Below are positions 1-6,426 of a stretch of 11,373 nt of DNA, piece by piece. Source of the stretch: Xanthobacteraceae bacterium (GTDB lineage: Bacteria; Pseudomonadota; Alphaproteobacteria; Rhizobiales; Xanthobacteraceae); contig JASHRY010000012.1 in assembly GCA_030037105.1 (NCBI GenBank), positions 1 through 11,373 of the forward strand. The letters run 5' to 3'. Each line of letters begins with the position of its first letter. The first letter of the stretch is position 1. The translations under genes and the position numbers were made by a program. The notes below the pieces were generated by a model. It was not told where the DNA came from. It worked only from the letters and a program-made list of their open reading frames with translations, and searched no databases.

Positions 1-19
1 AAGGAATTCGGAGAACGGA

Positions 20-700
20 ATGTCTTACATTGGATTTGAAGGTCCGGCTTCTCTTCCGGAAACCATATATCGGGAACTACGCGGGGCGATTGTGAGCGGC
101 ACATTCCAGCCTGGGCAGATGCTCCGCCAGGAGGAGATCGCGCGCAAACTGGGCGTGAGCCGCGCTCCATTGCGTGAGGCATTGCCACGCCTCGAGGCTG
201 AGGGCTTGGTGATTTTGCATCCTCGCCGCGGCTACTCGGTCGTCGCCCTGGACGATAACGAGATTAAAGAAATTTTTGATCTCCGGGCCCTGGTGGAACA
301 GGAGGCGGCCAAGGTCGCCGGCAATAGACGTAACAAAGACGACATTGCGCACGTTCGTTCGCTTCAAGAGCAACTCCTTGAAGAGGTTGACGTGTCAAAG
401 CCCGCCGAGGTTGCACGCTGGTTCGAAATTCACTCGAAGTTTCATGAGAGTTTGCTGGCGCCGTCGCAGCTTCGCCATTTCATGCGAATGGCAGCCAGCC
501 TCCGCGTCATTATGGAGCCGTATATCCGGGTGGAAATCATGCTCACTCGCGGTCTCAAGCAGTCGCAAGAAGAGCACCTGGGCCTGTGCAACGCCTTCGC
601 CAAGGGTGACGGGGACCTTTTGGCTCTCCTCATACGACAGCACTGTGAGCATACGGCGGCTCGCCTGCTCGAAGGACTGGCGCGCGAGAAGGAAAGATAG
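20..700 (+). CDS. GntR-family (FadR/FCD subfamily) transcriptional regulator
   Basis: Predicted ligand-responsive DNA-binding regulator of 226 aa, the usual size for the FCD branch of GntR proteins. Residues 13-75 form the winged helix: SGTFQPGQ, then RQEEIARKLGVSR and LREALPRLEAEGL, then a wing with HPRRGYSV. Residues 80-220 are the all-helical FCD ligand domain. Its putative metal ligands are H138, H142, H186 and H208; the spacings (4, 44, 22) fit the family, but the first position, usually Asp, is His here. A GGAGAA ribosome-binding site lies 4 bases before the ATG. It converges on the AraC gene 54 bases away; what lies 5' of it is outside the window. It may control the nearby importer, but no operator was matched to it. 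Family is secure, ligand unknown. Confidence 0.93.
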   Translation: MSYIGFEGPASLPETIYRELRGAIVSGTFQPGQMLRQEEIARKLGVSRAPLREALPRLEAEGLVILHPRRGYSVVALDDNEIKEIFDLRALVEQEAAKVAGNRRNKDDIAHVRSLQEQLLEEVDVSKPAEVARWFEIHSKFHESLLAPSQLRHFMRMAASLRVIMEPYIRVEIMLTRGLKQSQEEHLGLCNAFAKGDGDLLALLIRQHCEHTAARLLEGLAREKER

Positions 701-721
701 CAGCGGACGGATGTATCAGAG

Positions 722-747
722 CCCAGCCTTATGAAACGCCTGCTGGG
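722..747. terminator. weak inverted repeat between convergent gntR and araC genes
   Basis: CCCAGC (722-727) pairs with GCTGGG (742-747) around a 14-base loop in the 54-base gap between two convergent stop codons. There is no T-run on either side, so it is at best a weak bidirectional terminator. Confidence 0.2.
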
Positions 748-754
748 GTGGCGG

Positions 755-1561
755 CTACTCAGGTGCTATCGGTTGAGCGCCTTCTCGGAATCGACGTGGC
801 GAAACCCCGAGGTGCTGAAGAAAAAAACGCGTAAAATGGCTAGGAGCACTAAAACCGAGATGTGTAGAAATTGAATGAATTGGCGTGGTCTCATCGAGTA
901 ATTTCTTGACGGCCGCTTCGAGCCTCACGCTGTTACAGAACATGCGCGGACTCATGCCGGTGCTGCTGCGAAACAGACAGAAGAAATGCTGTCTGGAGAG
1001 GCCGGCAAGTCGTGCACAATCATTCAGTTTGGTTCCCAGTACGGGATTCACTTGTATCGAACTGATAACCCGACGAATTCGATAATCCATAAAGGCGGTG
1101 CGACGCGCGCCCGGGCCAACGCCCTGAATCCGCAATAGGTCATCAATCAAACTGTCTGCTTGATTTTGCGTGGCAAGCCCCGCCGTCATATTTCTGTAAA
1201 ATGTGAACGCCCGATCACGCAGCGCTTGCGGCAACGGACGGCTTCCGCTTCGAAGCGCATTTGAGAGGAAATGCTGTTGAGGAGCGTTCTCATCTGGCGG
1301 CCCGTGTTCGATGTGGAAGGCCAGGATTCGCGTGATGAGACCTTGGTCGTCCGGGACACCACCGTGAGGCGTCCAAGGCTCCAGCCCGATAGCAACGTTA
1401 TCGCAGAGAACGTATGTCGTACCGGCAATCGGAATCTTGCGGTCCGGGCCTGAAATCTTGACCAGTATCTGCGCATGTGGATGCGCATGCTCTATGGTCG
1501 AGCCCACCAAATCAAGGAGGACAATACGACCATGCGAGCAGGCAAAGACGAGTGGGCTCAT
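755..1561 (-). CDS. AraC-family transcriptional regulator
   Basis: Regulator of 268 aa from the ATG at 1561. The C-terminal third is a typical AraC DNA-binding domain with two helix-turn-helix units: the first at about residues 178-205 (LNDCARLAGLSRQHFFCLF, TGMSP), the second at 228-258 (ISTHLGFSAPSHFTRFF, LGVSPRRFR). The N-terminal 150 residues are weakly conserved and resemble the cupin-like sensor part of such regulators, without a family-specific motif I can name. A TTG seven codons upstream (1582) is an alternative start; the ATG has only GAGG three bases before it, so the start is uncertain. The gene is divergent from the cysteine hydrolase at 1887 and shares a 325-base control region with it, so this hydrolase is the most likely target. 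The inducer is unknown. Confidence 0.9.
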   Translation of the reverse strand: MSPLVFACSHGRIVLLDLVGSTIEHAHPHAQILVKISGPDRKIPIAGTTYVLCDNVAIGLEPWTPHGGVPDDQGLITRILAFHIEHGPPDENAPQQHFLSNALRSGSRPLPQALRDRAFTFYRNMTAGLATQNQADSLIDDLLRIQGVGPGARRTAFMDYRIRRVISSIQVNPVLGTKLNDCARLAGLSRQHFFCLFRSSTGMSPRMFCNSVRLEAAVKKLLDETTPIHSISTHLGFSAPSHFTRFFLQHLGVSPRRFREGAQPIAPE

Positions 1562-1660
1562 GAGCCTCGCAGCAGGAGACAACCTTCTTCAAGCCTGGTC
1601 GGTATTACACCCCAAGAAACGATCGGTTTCAATCGCCCCGGGTTCGAAGCAATTGACCAC

Positions 1661-1682
1661 ACCGCCAAAATTATTTGGCGGT
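1661..1682. promoter_or_regulatory. perfect 22-bp palindrome, candidate operator
   Basis: ACCGCCAAA (1661-1669) and TTTGGCGGT (1674-1682) are perfect inverted repeats around ATTA. The site lies in the divergent araC / hydrolase region, 100 bases upstream of the araC ATG and about 200 bases upstream of the hydrolase start. Its size and AT-rich centre suit a dimeric repressor better than an AraC protein, which normally uses direct repeats. A hairpin at RNA level is also possible, but no T-run follows. Confidence 0.45.
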
Positions 1683-1810
1683 ATCCGCGCCCTCCCCGGA
1701 CGCGTGAGACACTGCCACACGTTCATCAGCGCGATTTTCAGTCTGGAGGGTAATTGCCCCGCAACTGGGAGGCATGACAGCAGCGGTCTGTCTTTAGTAG
1801 GCTTGCAGCC

Positions 1811-1862
1811 TTCGGTCACACCGCCGCCCTTCGGGTCACATCATGGACCCCGTGACGATAAT
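1811..1862 (+). promoter_or_regulatory. candidate AraC-activated promoter of the cysteine hydrolase gene
   Basis: GGTCACA occurs at 1814-1820 and again at 1834-1840, exactly 20 bp apart; each copy is preceded by TTCG or TTCGG. A GATAAT -10-like hexamer is at 1857-1862 and lies 17 bases after GGTCAC (1834-1839), which would be the -35. The downstream repeat therefore overlaps the -35, the usual layout where an AraC-type activator replaces a poor -35. An inverted copy, GTGAC, is at 1852-1856. About 320 bases separate the two divergent genes; apart from this site and the palindrome at 1661-1682 I see nothing coding in them. Confidence 0.45.
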
Positions 1863-1886
1863 TTGTGCAAGATGGAGGCCCTATCC

Positions 1887-2465
1887 ATGCAGCGCACCGC
1901 AGTTCTCGTGGTTGACATGCTGGTCGATTTTTTTGCTGCCAAGGACAACCTGGCGCCACCATTGCACATCGCATCGCTGGTAGAGAAGAATAGGCAGGTT
2001 TGTCGCTTCGCACGCAGCAACCACATACCGTTGGTCTTCGTCAATGACAACTTTCAAAAAACGGAAGCTCCAATAGATCGACACTTCAAACTCTCGACCC
2101 CTCACTGCATCGAGGGGACAGAAGGAGCAAAGATTCTTAACGAGCTTGAGTACGACGAGAATCGCGATTTCGTCGTTGGCAAGAAACTATATGACGGCTT
2201 CTTTAATACGCGGCTGGATTCTATACTCCGCGAGCTTGACATCAAAACCTGCGTTGTGACCGGCACGTGGACGGACGCGTGCGTGCGGCACACGGTCATG
2301 GGCGCGTGGTGTCGCGGTTATGATGTTATCGTTCTCAAAGACTGCTGTTCCTGCCCGGACGAGGACGAGCACATACGGTCTCTCGCTTACATGAAGAAAT
2401 TTTATGGCGCGGAAGCGATTGAATCGAGCGCCTGGATGAACCGCGCACTTAAATCGGCCGCATAA
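1887..2465 (+). CDS. isochorismatase-fold cysteine hydrolase
   Basis: Protein of 192 aa, normal for the isochorismatase/nicotinamidase superfamily, whose members hydrolyse amides or vinyl ethers through an Asp-Lys-Cys triad. The expected residues are present: D10 in AVLVVDMLVDF, K99 in VVGKKLYDGFFNT, and C132 in TGTWTDACVRHTV, which also carries the usual cis-peptide region before the cysteine. No signal peptide, so cytoplasmic. The start is fixed by GGAGG at 1874-1878, eight bases before the ATG at 1887; an in-frame ATG at 1872 overlaps that ribosome-binding site, and the long open frame further upstream is antisense to araC. The substrate cannot be told from the sequence; nicotinamidase, N-carbamoyl amidase and ureidoacrylate (RutB-like) hydrolase are all in the superfamily. 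Divergent from araC, which probably controls it. Confidence 0.9.
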   Translation: MQRTAVLVVDMLVDFFAAKDNLAPPLHIASLVEKNRQVCRFARSNHIPLVFVNDNFQKTEAPIDRHFKLSTPHCIEGTEGAKILNELEYDENRDFVVGKKLYDGFFNTRLDSILRELDIKTCVVTGTWTDACVRHTVMGAWCRGYDVIVLKDCCSCPDEDEHIRSLAYMKKFYGAEAIESSAWMNRALKSAA

Positions 2466-2479
2466 AGACAACGTTTTCT

Positions 2480-2501
2480 GCGACGTCGGAAGCGTCGCTT
2501 T
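2480..2501 (+). terminator. possible terminator of the hydrolase gene
   Basis: GCGACG (2480-2485) pairs with CGTCGC (2493-2498) around a seven-base loop and is followed by TTT, 14 bases after the hydrolase stop codon. The short T-run makes it weak. Confidence 0.35.
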
Positions 2502-2627
2502 CGACTACGCTCGAAGAATGACCCATCGCGTTGAAATCGATCTCGATGCGGCCGTTATCGCGGAAACACATGAGGCCGCCCGGCCACCAGGCGCGTAACT
2601 GATCTCCTCGGCGAGCCTGGTCTTCCA

Positions 2628-2663
2628 GAGCGCAATCCGATCACATTGAATCGGGTTGCGCTC
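2628..2663. repeat. 36-bp palindromic element (14-bp arms)
   Basis: GAGCGCAATCCGAT (2628-2641) and ATCGGGTTGCGCTC (2650-2663) are inverted repeats with one mismatch (a G-T pair in RNA) around an eight-base loop. It sits between the stops of the convergent hydrolase and ridA genes, as intergenic palindromic repeats of rhizobia often do, and could act as a bidirectional transcript end. No T-run follows. Only one copy was noticed in this window. Confidence 0.55.
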
Positions 2664-2682
2664 CAGCTTATTGGTTTGGTCG

Positions 2683-3090
2683 TCATAGCGCCGCGATTGT
2701 TTGCACCTCCACGAGAAACGACTCCTCCACCAGTCGATCTATAATCAGCAACGTGTTAGGCGGGTAAACTCCATTGTTAAAATAATTGGGAAAGTGACGT
2801 TTACGAAAATCCATGAACTTTGGTATGTCCTGAGAGTGAACGAGATAGGTCGTAAACTGAACCACGTTTTGCCAAACTCCGCCGATGGAGGTCAACGCAC
2901 TCTCGATATTACGGAAAACCTGCACGCATTGGGCCTCGAAGTCATTCTCGCCGATGAGCCTCCCGGCAAGATCGGTGGACAACTGACCCGCTATGAACAC
3001 CATTTCGGTGGCTTTGACTCGCGTGATCTGCGAGTAATGGCCAAGCGGCTTACCCAATTGGTTTGGGCTGAAGATTTGAATCTGAGACAT
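2683..3090 (-). CDS. RidA-family (YjgF/YER057c/UK114) protein lacking the catalytic arginine
   Basis: Protein of 135 aa with the RidA fold: VFIAGQLSTD near residue 31, a middle helix (QCVQVFRNIESALTSIGG), VVQFTTYLV, and the C-terminal YPPNTLLIIDRL plus VEVQTIAAL. Canonical RidA hydrolyses reactive enamine/imine intermediates using an arginine in YPARS and a glutamate in EIEAIA; here these align to N112 and Q130, so classical imine deaminase activity is doubtful. Members without this Arg make up several Rid subfamilies of unclear or different function. The start is clear: AGGAGG four bases before the ATG at 3090. A longer frame extends upstream into livF and is not used. It begins 28 bases after the livF stop, so it is probably the last intact gene of the importer operon. 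Confidence 0.9.
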   Translation of the reverse strand: MSQIQIFSPNQLGKPLGHYSQITRVKATEMVFIAGQLSTDLAGRLIGENDFEAQCVQVFRNIESALTSIGGVWQNVVQFTTYLVHSQDIPKFMDFRKRHFPNYFNNGVYPPNTLLIIDRLVEESFLVEVQTIAAL

Positions 3091-3118
3091 CTTTCCTCCT
3101 AAACGTTGAGTTGCGGCG

Positions 3119-3838
3119 CTAGTAGAGACCAAGGTAAGCTCGCTTGATGTTCGGATTTTCCGCACACGACTCGGCATCTCCATGGATGACGATCTGGCCG
3201 TTCTCGAGCACATAGACGTAGTCGGCTATCTGCAAAGTGCGATGAACGTTCTGCTCGACGATAACAATCGTCACGCCCATCCCGCGCACGGTACCGACGA
3301 TATCGAACATTTGCGATATGATGCTTGGAGCAAGACCGAGGCTGGGTTCGTCGAGAAGCAAAAGCTTTGGCTCTGCCATCAGACCGCGGGCCAAAGCGAG
3401 CATCTGCTGTTCGCCGCCGGACATCGTTCCGGCGTGTTGGCTACGACGTTCTTTCAGGCGCGGGAACAGCCCATACATTTCGTCACGCCGTCTGTTCCGG
3501 TTCGGCTTTGCACGGTGATTGAACGCGCCAATTGACAGGTTCTCTTCGACCGTGAAGTCCGGAAAAATCAGACGGCCTTCTGGCACAAGCGAAATGCCAA
3601 GTTCGACGCGTTCGCTCGCGGAGAGTGCGTTGATGACGCCACCCCGCCATGCGATCGTACCATTATCCGGCCTGAGCAGGCCGGCAACACACCGCATCGT
3701 CGTTGTCTTGCCGGCTCCGTTGCTGCCGATCAAGGCCGTTACGGATCCTTCACGCACGGCGAAACTGATTTCATGCAGAACAATGACATCGCCATAGCCT
3801 GCCGTCACGGCGCGCAGTTCCAGCAGAGCGGCGCTCAT
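3119..3838 (-). CDS. livF: branched-chain amino-acid-type ABC importer, ATP-binding protein LivF
   Basis: Second ATPase of the importer, 239 aa. Walker A GSNGAGKTT at residues 39-46, the LivF-typical VPEGRLIFP at 85-93, signature MSGGEQQ at 139-145, Walker B LLLLDEP with D163 and E164, and VEQN at 194-197, where LivF proteins carry Gln instead of the switch His. It powers import together with LivG below the LivHM pore. The ATG at 3838 overlaps the livG stop as ATGA, showing translational coupling; the frame remains open 36 codons further upstream, but that part is antisense-like overlap with livG. ridA follows directly. Confidence 0.95.
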   Translation of the reverse strand: MSAALLELRAVTAGYGDVIVLHEISFAVREGSVTALIGSNGAGKTTTMRCVAGLLRPDNGTIAWRGGVINALSASERVELGISLVPEGRLIFPDFTVEENLSIGAFNHRAKPNRNRRRDEMYGLFPRLKERRSQHAGTMSGGEQQMLALARGLMAEPKLLLLDEPSLGLAPSIISQMFDIVGTVRGMGVTIVIVEQNVHRTLQIADYVYVLENGQIVIHGDAESCAENPNIKRAYLGLY

Positions 3839-4560
3839 TGCGGCGCTCCGAAATAGGCCTTCACCACCAGTGGATCGGCACTGACGGCCTGCGGCGAGCC
3901 CTCGGCGATCTTCTCGCCGTGATCGAGCACCGCAATTTCCGTGCAAAGCCGCATAAGGGCGCGAAGCACGTGCTCTACCATCACAATCGTTAGCCGATAA
4001 CGTTGATGGATGTGCCGCAACAACTCGACGGCAGCCTCCACCTCCATCAGCGTCAGGCCGGCAAGGACCTCGTCGAGCAGCAGAAGTTTCGGGCGTGCGC
4101 CAAGAGCGCGCGCAATCTCCAATCGCTTGCGGCTGACGAGTGTCAAGCGGCGCGCTTCCTCGTCAGCAACCGCCGCTAGCTTAACTTCATTGAGAATCTC
4201 GCCCGCGATGCGCATCGCGCGAACAAGGGAGGAATCCTGCCCCGCGCCATATAGCACCGCAAGCGCTACGTTCTCGCGACAACTGAGAGCCGGAAACGGG
4301 CGCACGATCTGAAAAGTACGAGCAATGCCGAGACGGCTGATCCGCCATGGACGTAGCCCCTGGATCGAGGATCCTTGAAATCGGATATCACCTGAAGTCG
4401 GCCGTTCGTTGCCAGCGATCATGCTGAAGATCGTCGTTTTCCCCGCGCCATTCGCGCCCATCAGACCGAAAATCGCCCCTTCCGGCACGGAAAAGCTGAC
4501 GCCTCTCACCGCAGCGACGCCGTTAAAACGCTTAGTGACATGGTCCACTTCGAGAATCAT
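3835..4560 (-). CDS. livG: branched-chain amino-acid-type ABC importer, ATP-binding protein LivG with atypical signature motif
   Basis: First ATPase of the importer, 241 aa from the ATG at 4560. Walker A GANGAGKTT at about 35-43, the LivG-typical GIARTFQIVRPF at 78-89, Walker B LLLLDEVLAGL with D163 and E164, and switch H197 in VMVEHVL. The ABC signature, normally LSYGQQRRLEIARAL in LivG, reads LTLVSRKRLEIARAL (139-153), so both glycines and the glutamine of LSGGQ are replaced while the flank is conserved. The start was chosen because ATGA couples it to the livM stop and MILEVDHVTKRF is a normal LivG N-terminus; an in-frame ATG at 4581 would add seven residues. Confidence 0.94.
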   Translation of the reverse strand: MILEVDHVTKRFNGVAAVRGVSFSVPEGAIFGLMGANGAGKTTIFSMIAGNERPTSGDIRFQGSSIQGLRPWRISRLGIARTFQIVRPFPALSCRENVALAVLYGAGQDSSLVRAMRIAGEILNEVKLAAVADEEARRLTLVSRKRLEIARALGARPKLLLLDEVLAGLTLMEVEAAVELLRHIHQRYRLTIVMVEHVLRALMRLCTEIAVLDHGEKIAEGSPQAVSADPLVVKAYFGAPQ

Positions 4561-5480
4561 GCCCGCTGTGTCTTCCACCATTTGCGCAAGCGCCCTTCAA
4601 TCCCGTCCGGCACCCATATGACGAAGATTACGAGCAGCAGCCCGAGGATGACCATGTAGATTTCGGGCGCATTGGCCCATAGCAGTTCGGAGAGAGTTAC
4701 GAGCGCGACTGCACCAATCAGCGGGCCATAGGCGTCGTCGGTCCCGCCAATGACTGCCATTGTGATCATGCTGAAGGAGATGGAAGGGTTGAACGCCTGT
4801 ATTGGTTCGAAATAGCCGGAGCGGAACAGGAATGCGCCGCCGGCAATACCGGGAATGAGAGCGGACAGGCCGAAAGCAATAAGCTTTAGGCGAGCCACCG
4901 GCACGCCCGCCGTTTCGGCCGCGATTTCGTCTTCGCGGATGCCACGCAATCCCGCACCCAACCTTGATCTGCGTATGAAGTACGAAAGAAAAAAGGCCGC
5001 GACGGCCAATCCCACCATGATCAAGAACACCTCGTTCGGATCCGGACCGCCAAAGATGAGACGGCCGAATTTCGACGCTCTCGCCTCGACATTGACGACG
5101 ATGTATTTGACAAATTCCGAGAGGCCGAAAGTCAAGATAACGAAATAGGGGCCGCGTACCCGGAAGCATGGAAATCCGACCAACACGGCCAACCCGGTAG
5201 CACACGCACCGGATAGAGCGAGCGCCGCCCAAATCGGCAGCATTCCAAAGGTCAAGACCGTGAGATAGCTGCCGAGACCGAAGAAGACGACGTGGCCAAG
5301 GGATACATAGCCGGTCATGCCGGAGAGCAGCGTCCAGCTCTCGCTCAGCGCGATCCACATCGCCAGACTGGTCGCAAAGTCAATAAAATAGTCGGATGCA
5401 AAGAACAAAATGCCAACCACGACCGCGGCGGCAGTCAGCAACGCTGCGATGATGACTCGCACGTCGTACAACTGCCTCAC
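4557..5480 (-). CDS. livM: branched-chain amino-acid-type ABC importer, permease LivM
   Basis: Inner-membrane permease of 307 aa with about eight to ten hydrophobic segments. LivM hallmarks: GYVSLGHVVFFGLGSY (57-72), RGPYFVILTFGLSEF (109-123), the cytoplasmic coupling loop GLRGIREDEIAAETAGV (177-193), and GGTDDAYGPLIGA (245-257). It forms the pore with LivH. It starts with GTG at 5480, which overlaps the livH stop as GTGA. The C-terminus is short and basic; unlike some relatives it is not fused to LivG. Confidence 0.94.
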   Translation of the reverse strand: MRQLYDVRVIIAALLTAAAVVVGILFFASDYFIDFATSLAMWIALSESWTLLSGMTGYVSLGHVVFFGLGSYLTVLTFGMLPIWAALALSGACATGLAVLVGFPCFRVRGPYFVILTFGLSEFVKYIVVNVEARASKFGRLIFGGPDPNEVFLIMVGLAVAAFFLSYFIRRSRLGAGLRGIREDEIAAETAGVPVARLKLIAFGLSALIPGIAGGAFLFRSGYFEPIQAFNPSISFSMITMAVIGGTDDAYGPLIGAVALVTLSELLWANAPEIYMVILGLLLVIFVIWVPDGIEGRLRKWWKTQRA

Positions 5481-6358
5481 CTCGCGGTGCTCTTGGTGCC
5501 AAACAACCCCTGCGGCCGAATGACGATGATGGCAATGAACACACCGTAGATGAGAATCGAGCGGTAGTTTGCGCCGGCAGCCGCGACACCAAATGTTTCA
5601 AGCACTCCGAGCAACAATCCGCCGACGATGCTCCCGACAATGTTTCCCAGACCGCCCAAAATGATGATGACAAATCCAACGACCGTGTACGAAAAGCCCA
5701 TGAACGGCCAGATTTGCGAATAAAGGCTGACGACCGCTCCGGTCACGCCGGCAAGCCCGAAGCCGATACAGAATGTGAGAAGATAGGTTTTGCGAGCGCT
5801 AACACCGACAATCTCGGCTGCATCGCGCGATTGAATGATGGCCCGCACCGAGAGCCCGAGCGTGGTGAGCCGGAAGAACAGCAACACCCCAATACATGCG
5901 CAAAGGGCGATGATAAGAGCGGCGAGCCGATTCCCGACAATCGACGCGCTGCCGATCTGTATCACGCGGTCAAGATATTCGTAGGCTCGGGGATTGCCTG
6001 AAAAGGCCAGCGACGCGAGGTTCTCGATCGCGATCGACAGGCCAAAAAACACGAGAAGCGAGTTGGCTTCTATGCGATCGCTCAAAGCCCCGGCGCGAAA
6101 AAAGTGCTGAAATAAGCAAAAGTATGCCGCCGCGCCAATACCGGCGGCCAATAAGCCAACGAACGGAACAGCGATGAGCGGATCGACGTGGAGCAGGCTG
6201 AAGCCCCAATAGGTCGCATAGGCACCCAGCATCACCAGATCGCCGTGCGCGACATTGAGAAGCCGCATGGTGCCGTAAATCAGATTCAGGCCCACAGCGA
6301 TCAGGGCATAAACAGACCCAGTGGCGAGCGCCGCGATGAGCAATTGAAAAGACAGCAA
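5477..6358 (-). CDS. livH: branched-chain amino-acid-type ABC importer, permease LivH
   Basis: Inner-membrane permease of 293 aa. It carries the LivH motif GLNLIYGTMRLLNVAHGD (23-40), the coupling loop AIIQSRDAAEIVGV (173-186), the glycine-rich ILGGLGNIVGSIVGG (233-247) and the C-terminal RPQGLFG (281-287). The start is a TTG at 6358, supported by GAGG about eight bases upstream and by the normal LivH beginning that follows; no ATG is near. It lies 68 bases after the livK stop, the largest gap within the operon, while livM overlaps its end. Confidence 0.94.
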   Translation of the reverse strand: MLSFQLLIAALATGSVYALIAVGLNLIYGTMRLLNVAHGDLVMLGAYATYWGFSLLHVDPLIAVPFVGLLAAGIGAAAYFCLFQHFFRAGALSDRIEANSLLVFFGLSIAIENLASLAFSGNPRAYEYLDRVIQIGSASIVGNRLAALIIALCACIGVLLFFRLTTLGLSVRAIIQSRDAAEIVGVSARKTYLLTFCIGFGLAGVTGAVVSLYSQIWPFMGFSYTVVGFVIIILGGLGNIVGSIVGGLLLGVLETFGVAAAGANYRSILIYGVFIAIIVIRPQGLFGTKSTAR

Positions 6359-6426
6359 GCTTGCACCTCGGCGCCGCCGGATACGTCAGCCTAATCATAC
6401 GTTGATCGCAGTCAGAGTCGACGAAG

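Larger units (their letters stand above)
2449..2684 (-). pseudogene. frameshifted remnant of an unrecognised small gene
   Basis: The convergent spacer reads like degraded coding sequence on the minus strand. One frame from about 2604 to a TAA at 2449-2451 gives DQLRAWWPGGLMCF, then RDNGRIEIDFNAMG, and ends in VVFMRPI, with mostly G/C third positions up to the middle. Upstream of about 2601 this frame looks poor, while another frame (2684 to about 2601) reads LERNPIQCDRIALWKTRLAEEI. One frameshift near 2600 would join them into a protein of about 75-80 aa following ridA. I do not recognise the family. The upstream half coincides with the palindrome at 2628-2663, so that part may be a repeat rather than gene sequence. 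The last 17 bases are antisense to the end of the hydrolase gene. Confidence 0.38.

Noticed and set aside
1589..1819. 76-codon minus-strand open frame in the divergent region
   Set aside because: No ribosome-binding site or family; spans the palindrome at 1661-1682 and reads as regulatory DNA.
1437..1886. In-frame upstream extension of the cysteine hydrolase to 342 aa
   Set aside because: It runs antisense to araC, shows no protein family, and a strong GGAGG site eight bases before 1887 defines the normal isochorismatase-fold N-terminus.
3091..3213. Upstream extension of the RidA-family gene
   Set aside because: Overlaps the livF end; AGGAGG directly before 3090 and the family length support the shorter form.
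3839..3946. Upstream extension of livF
   Set aside because: Lies inside livG; the ATGA overlap at 3835-3838 is the usual start.
4597..5358. Long minus-strand frame of 253 codons inside livM
   Set aside because: Shadow frame of livM rich in Arg/His/Cys; livM has all family motifs.
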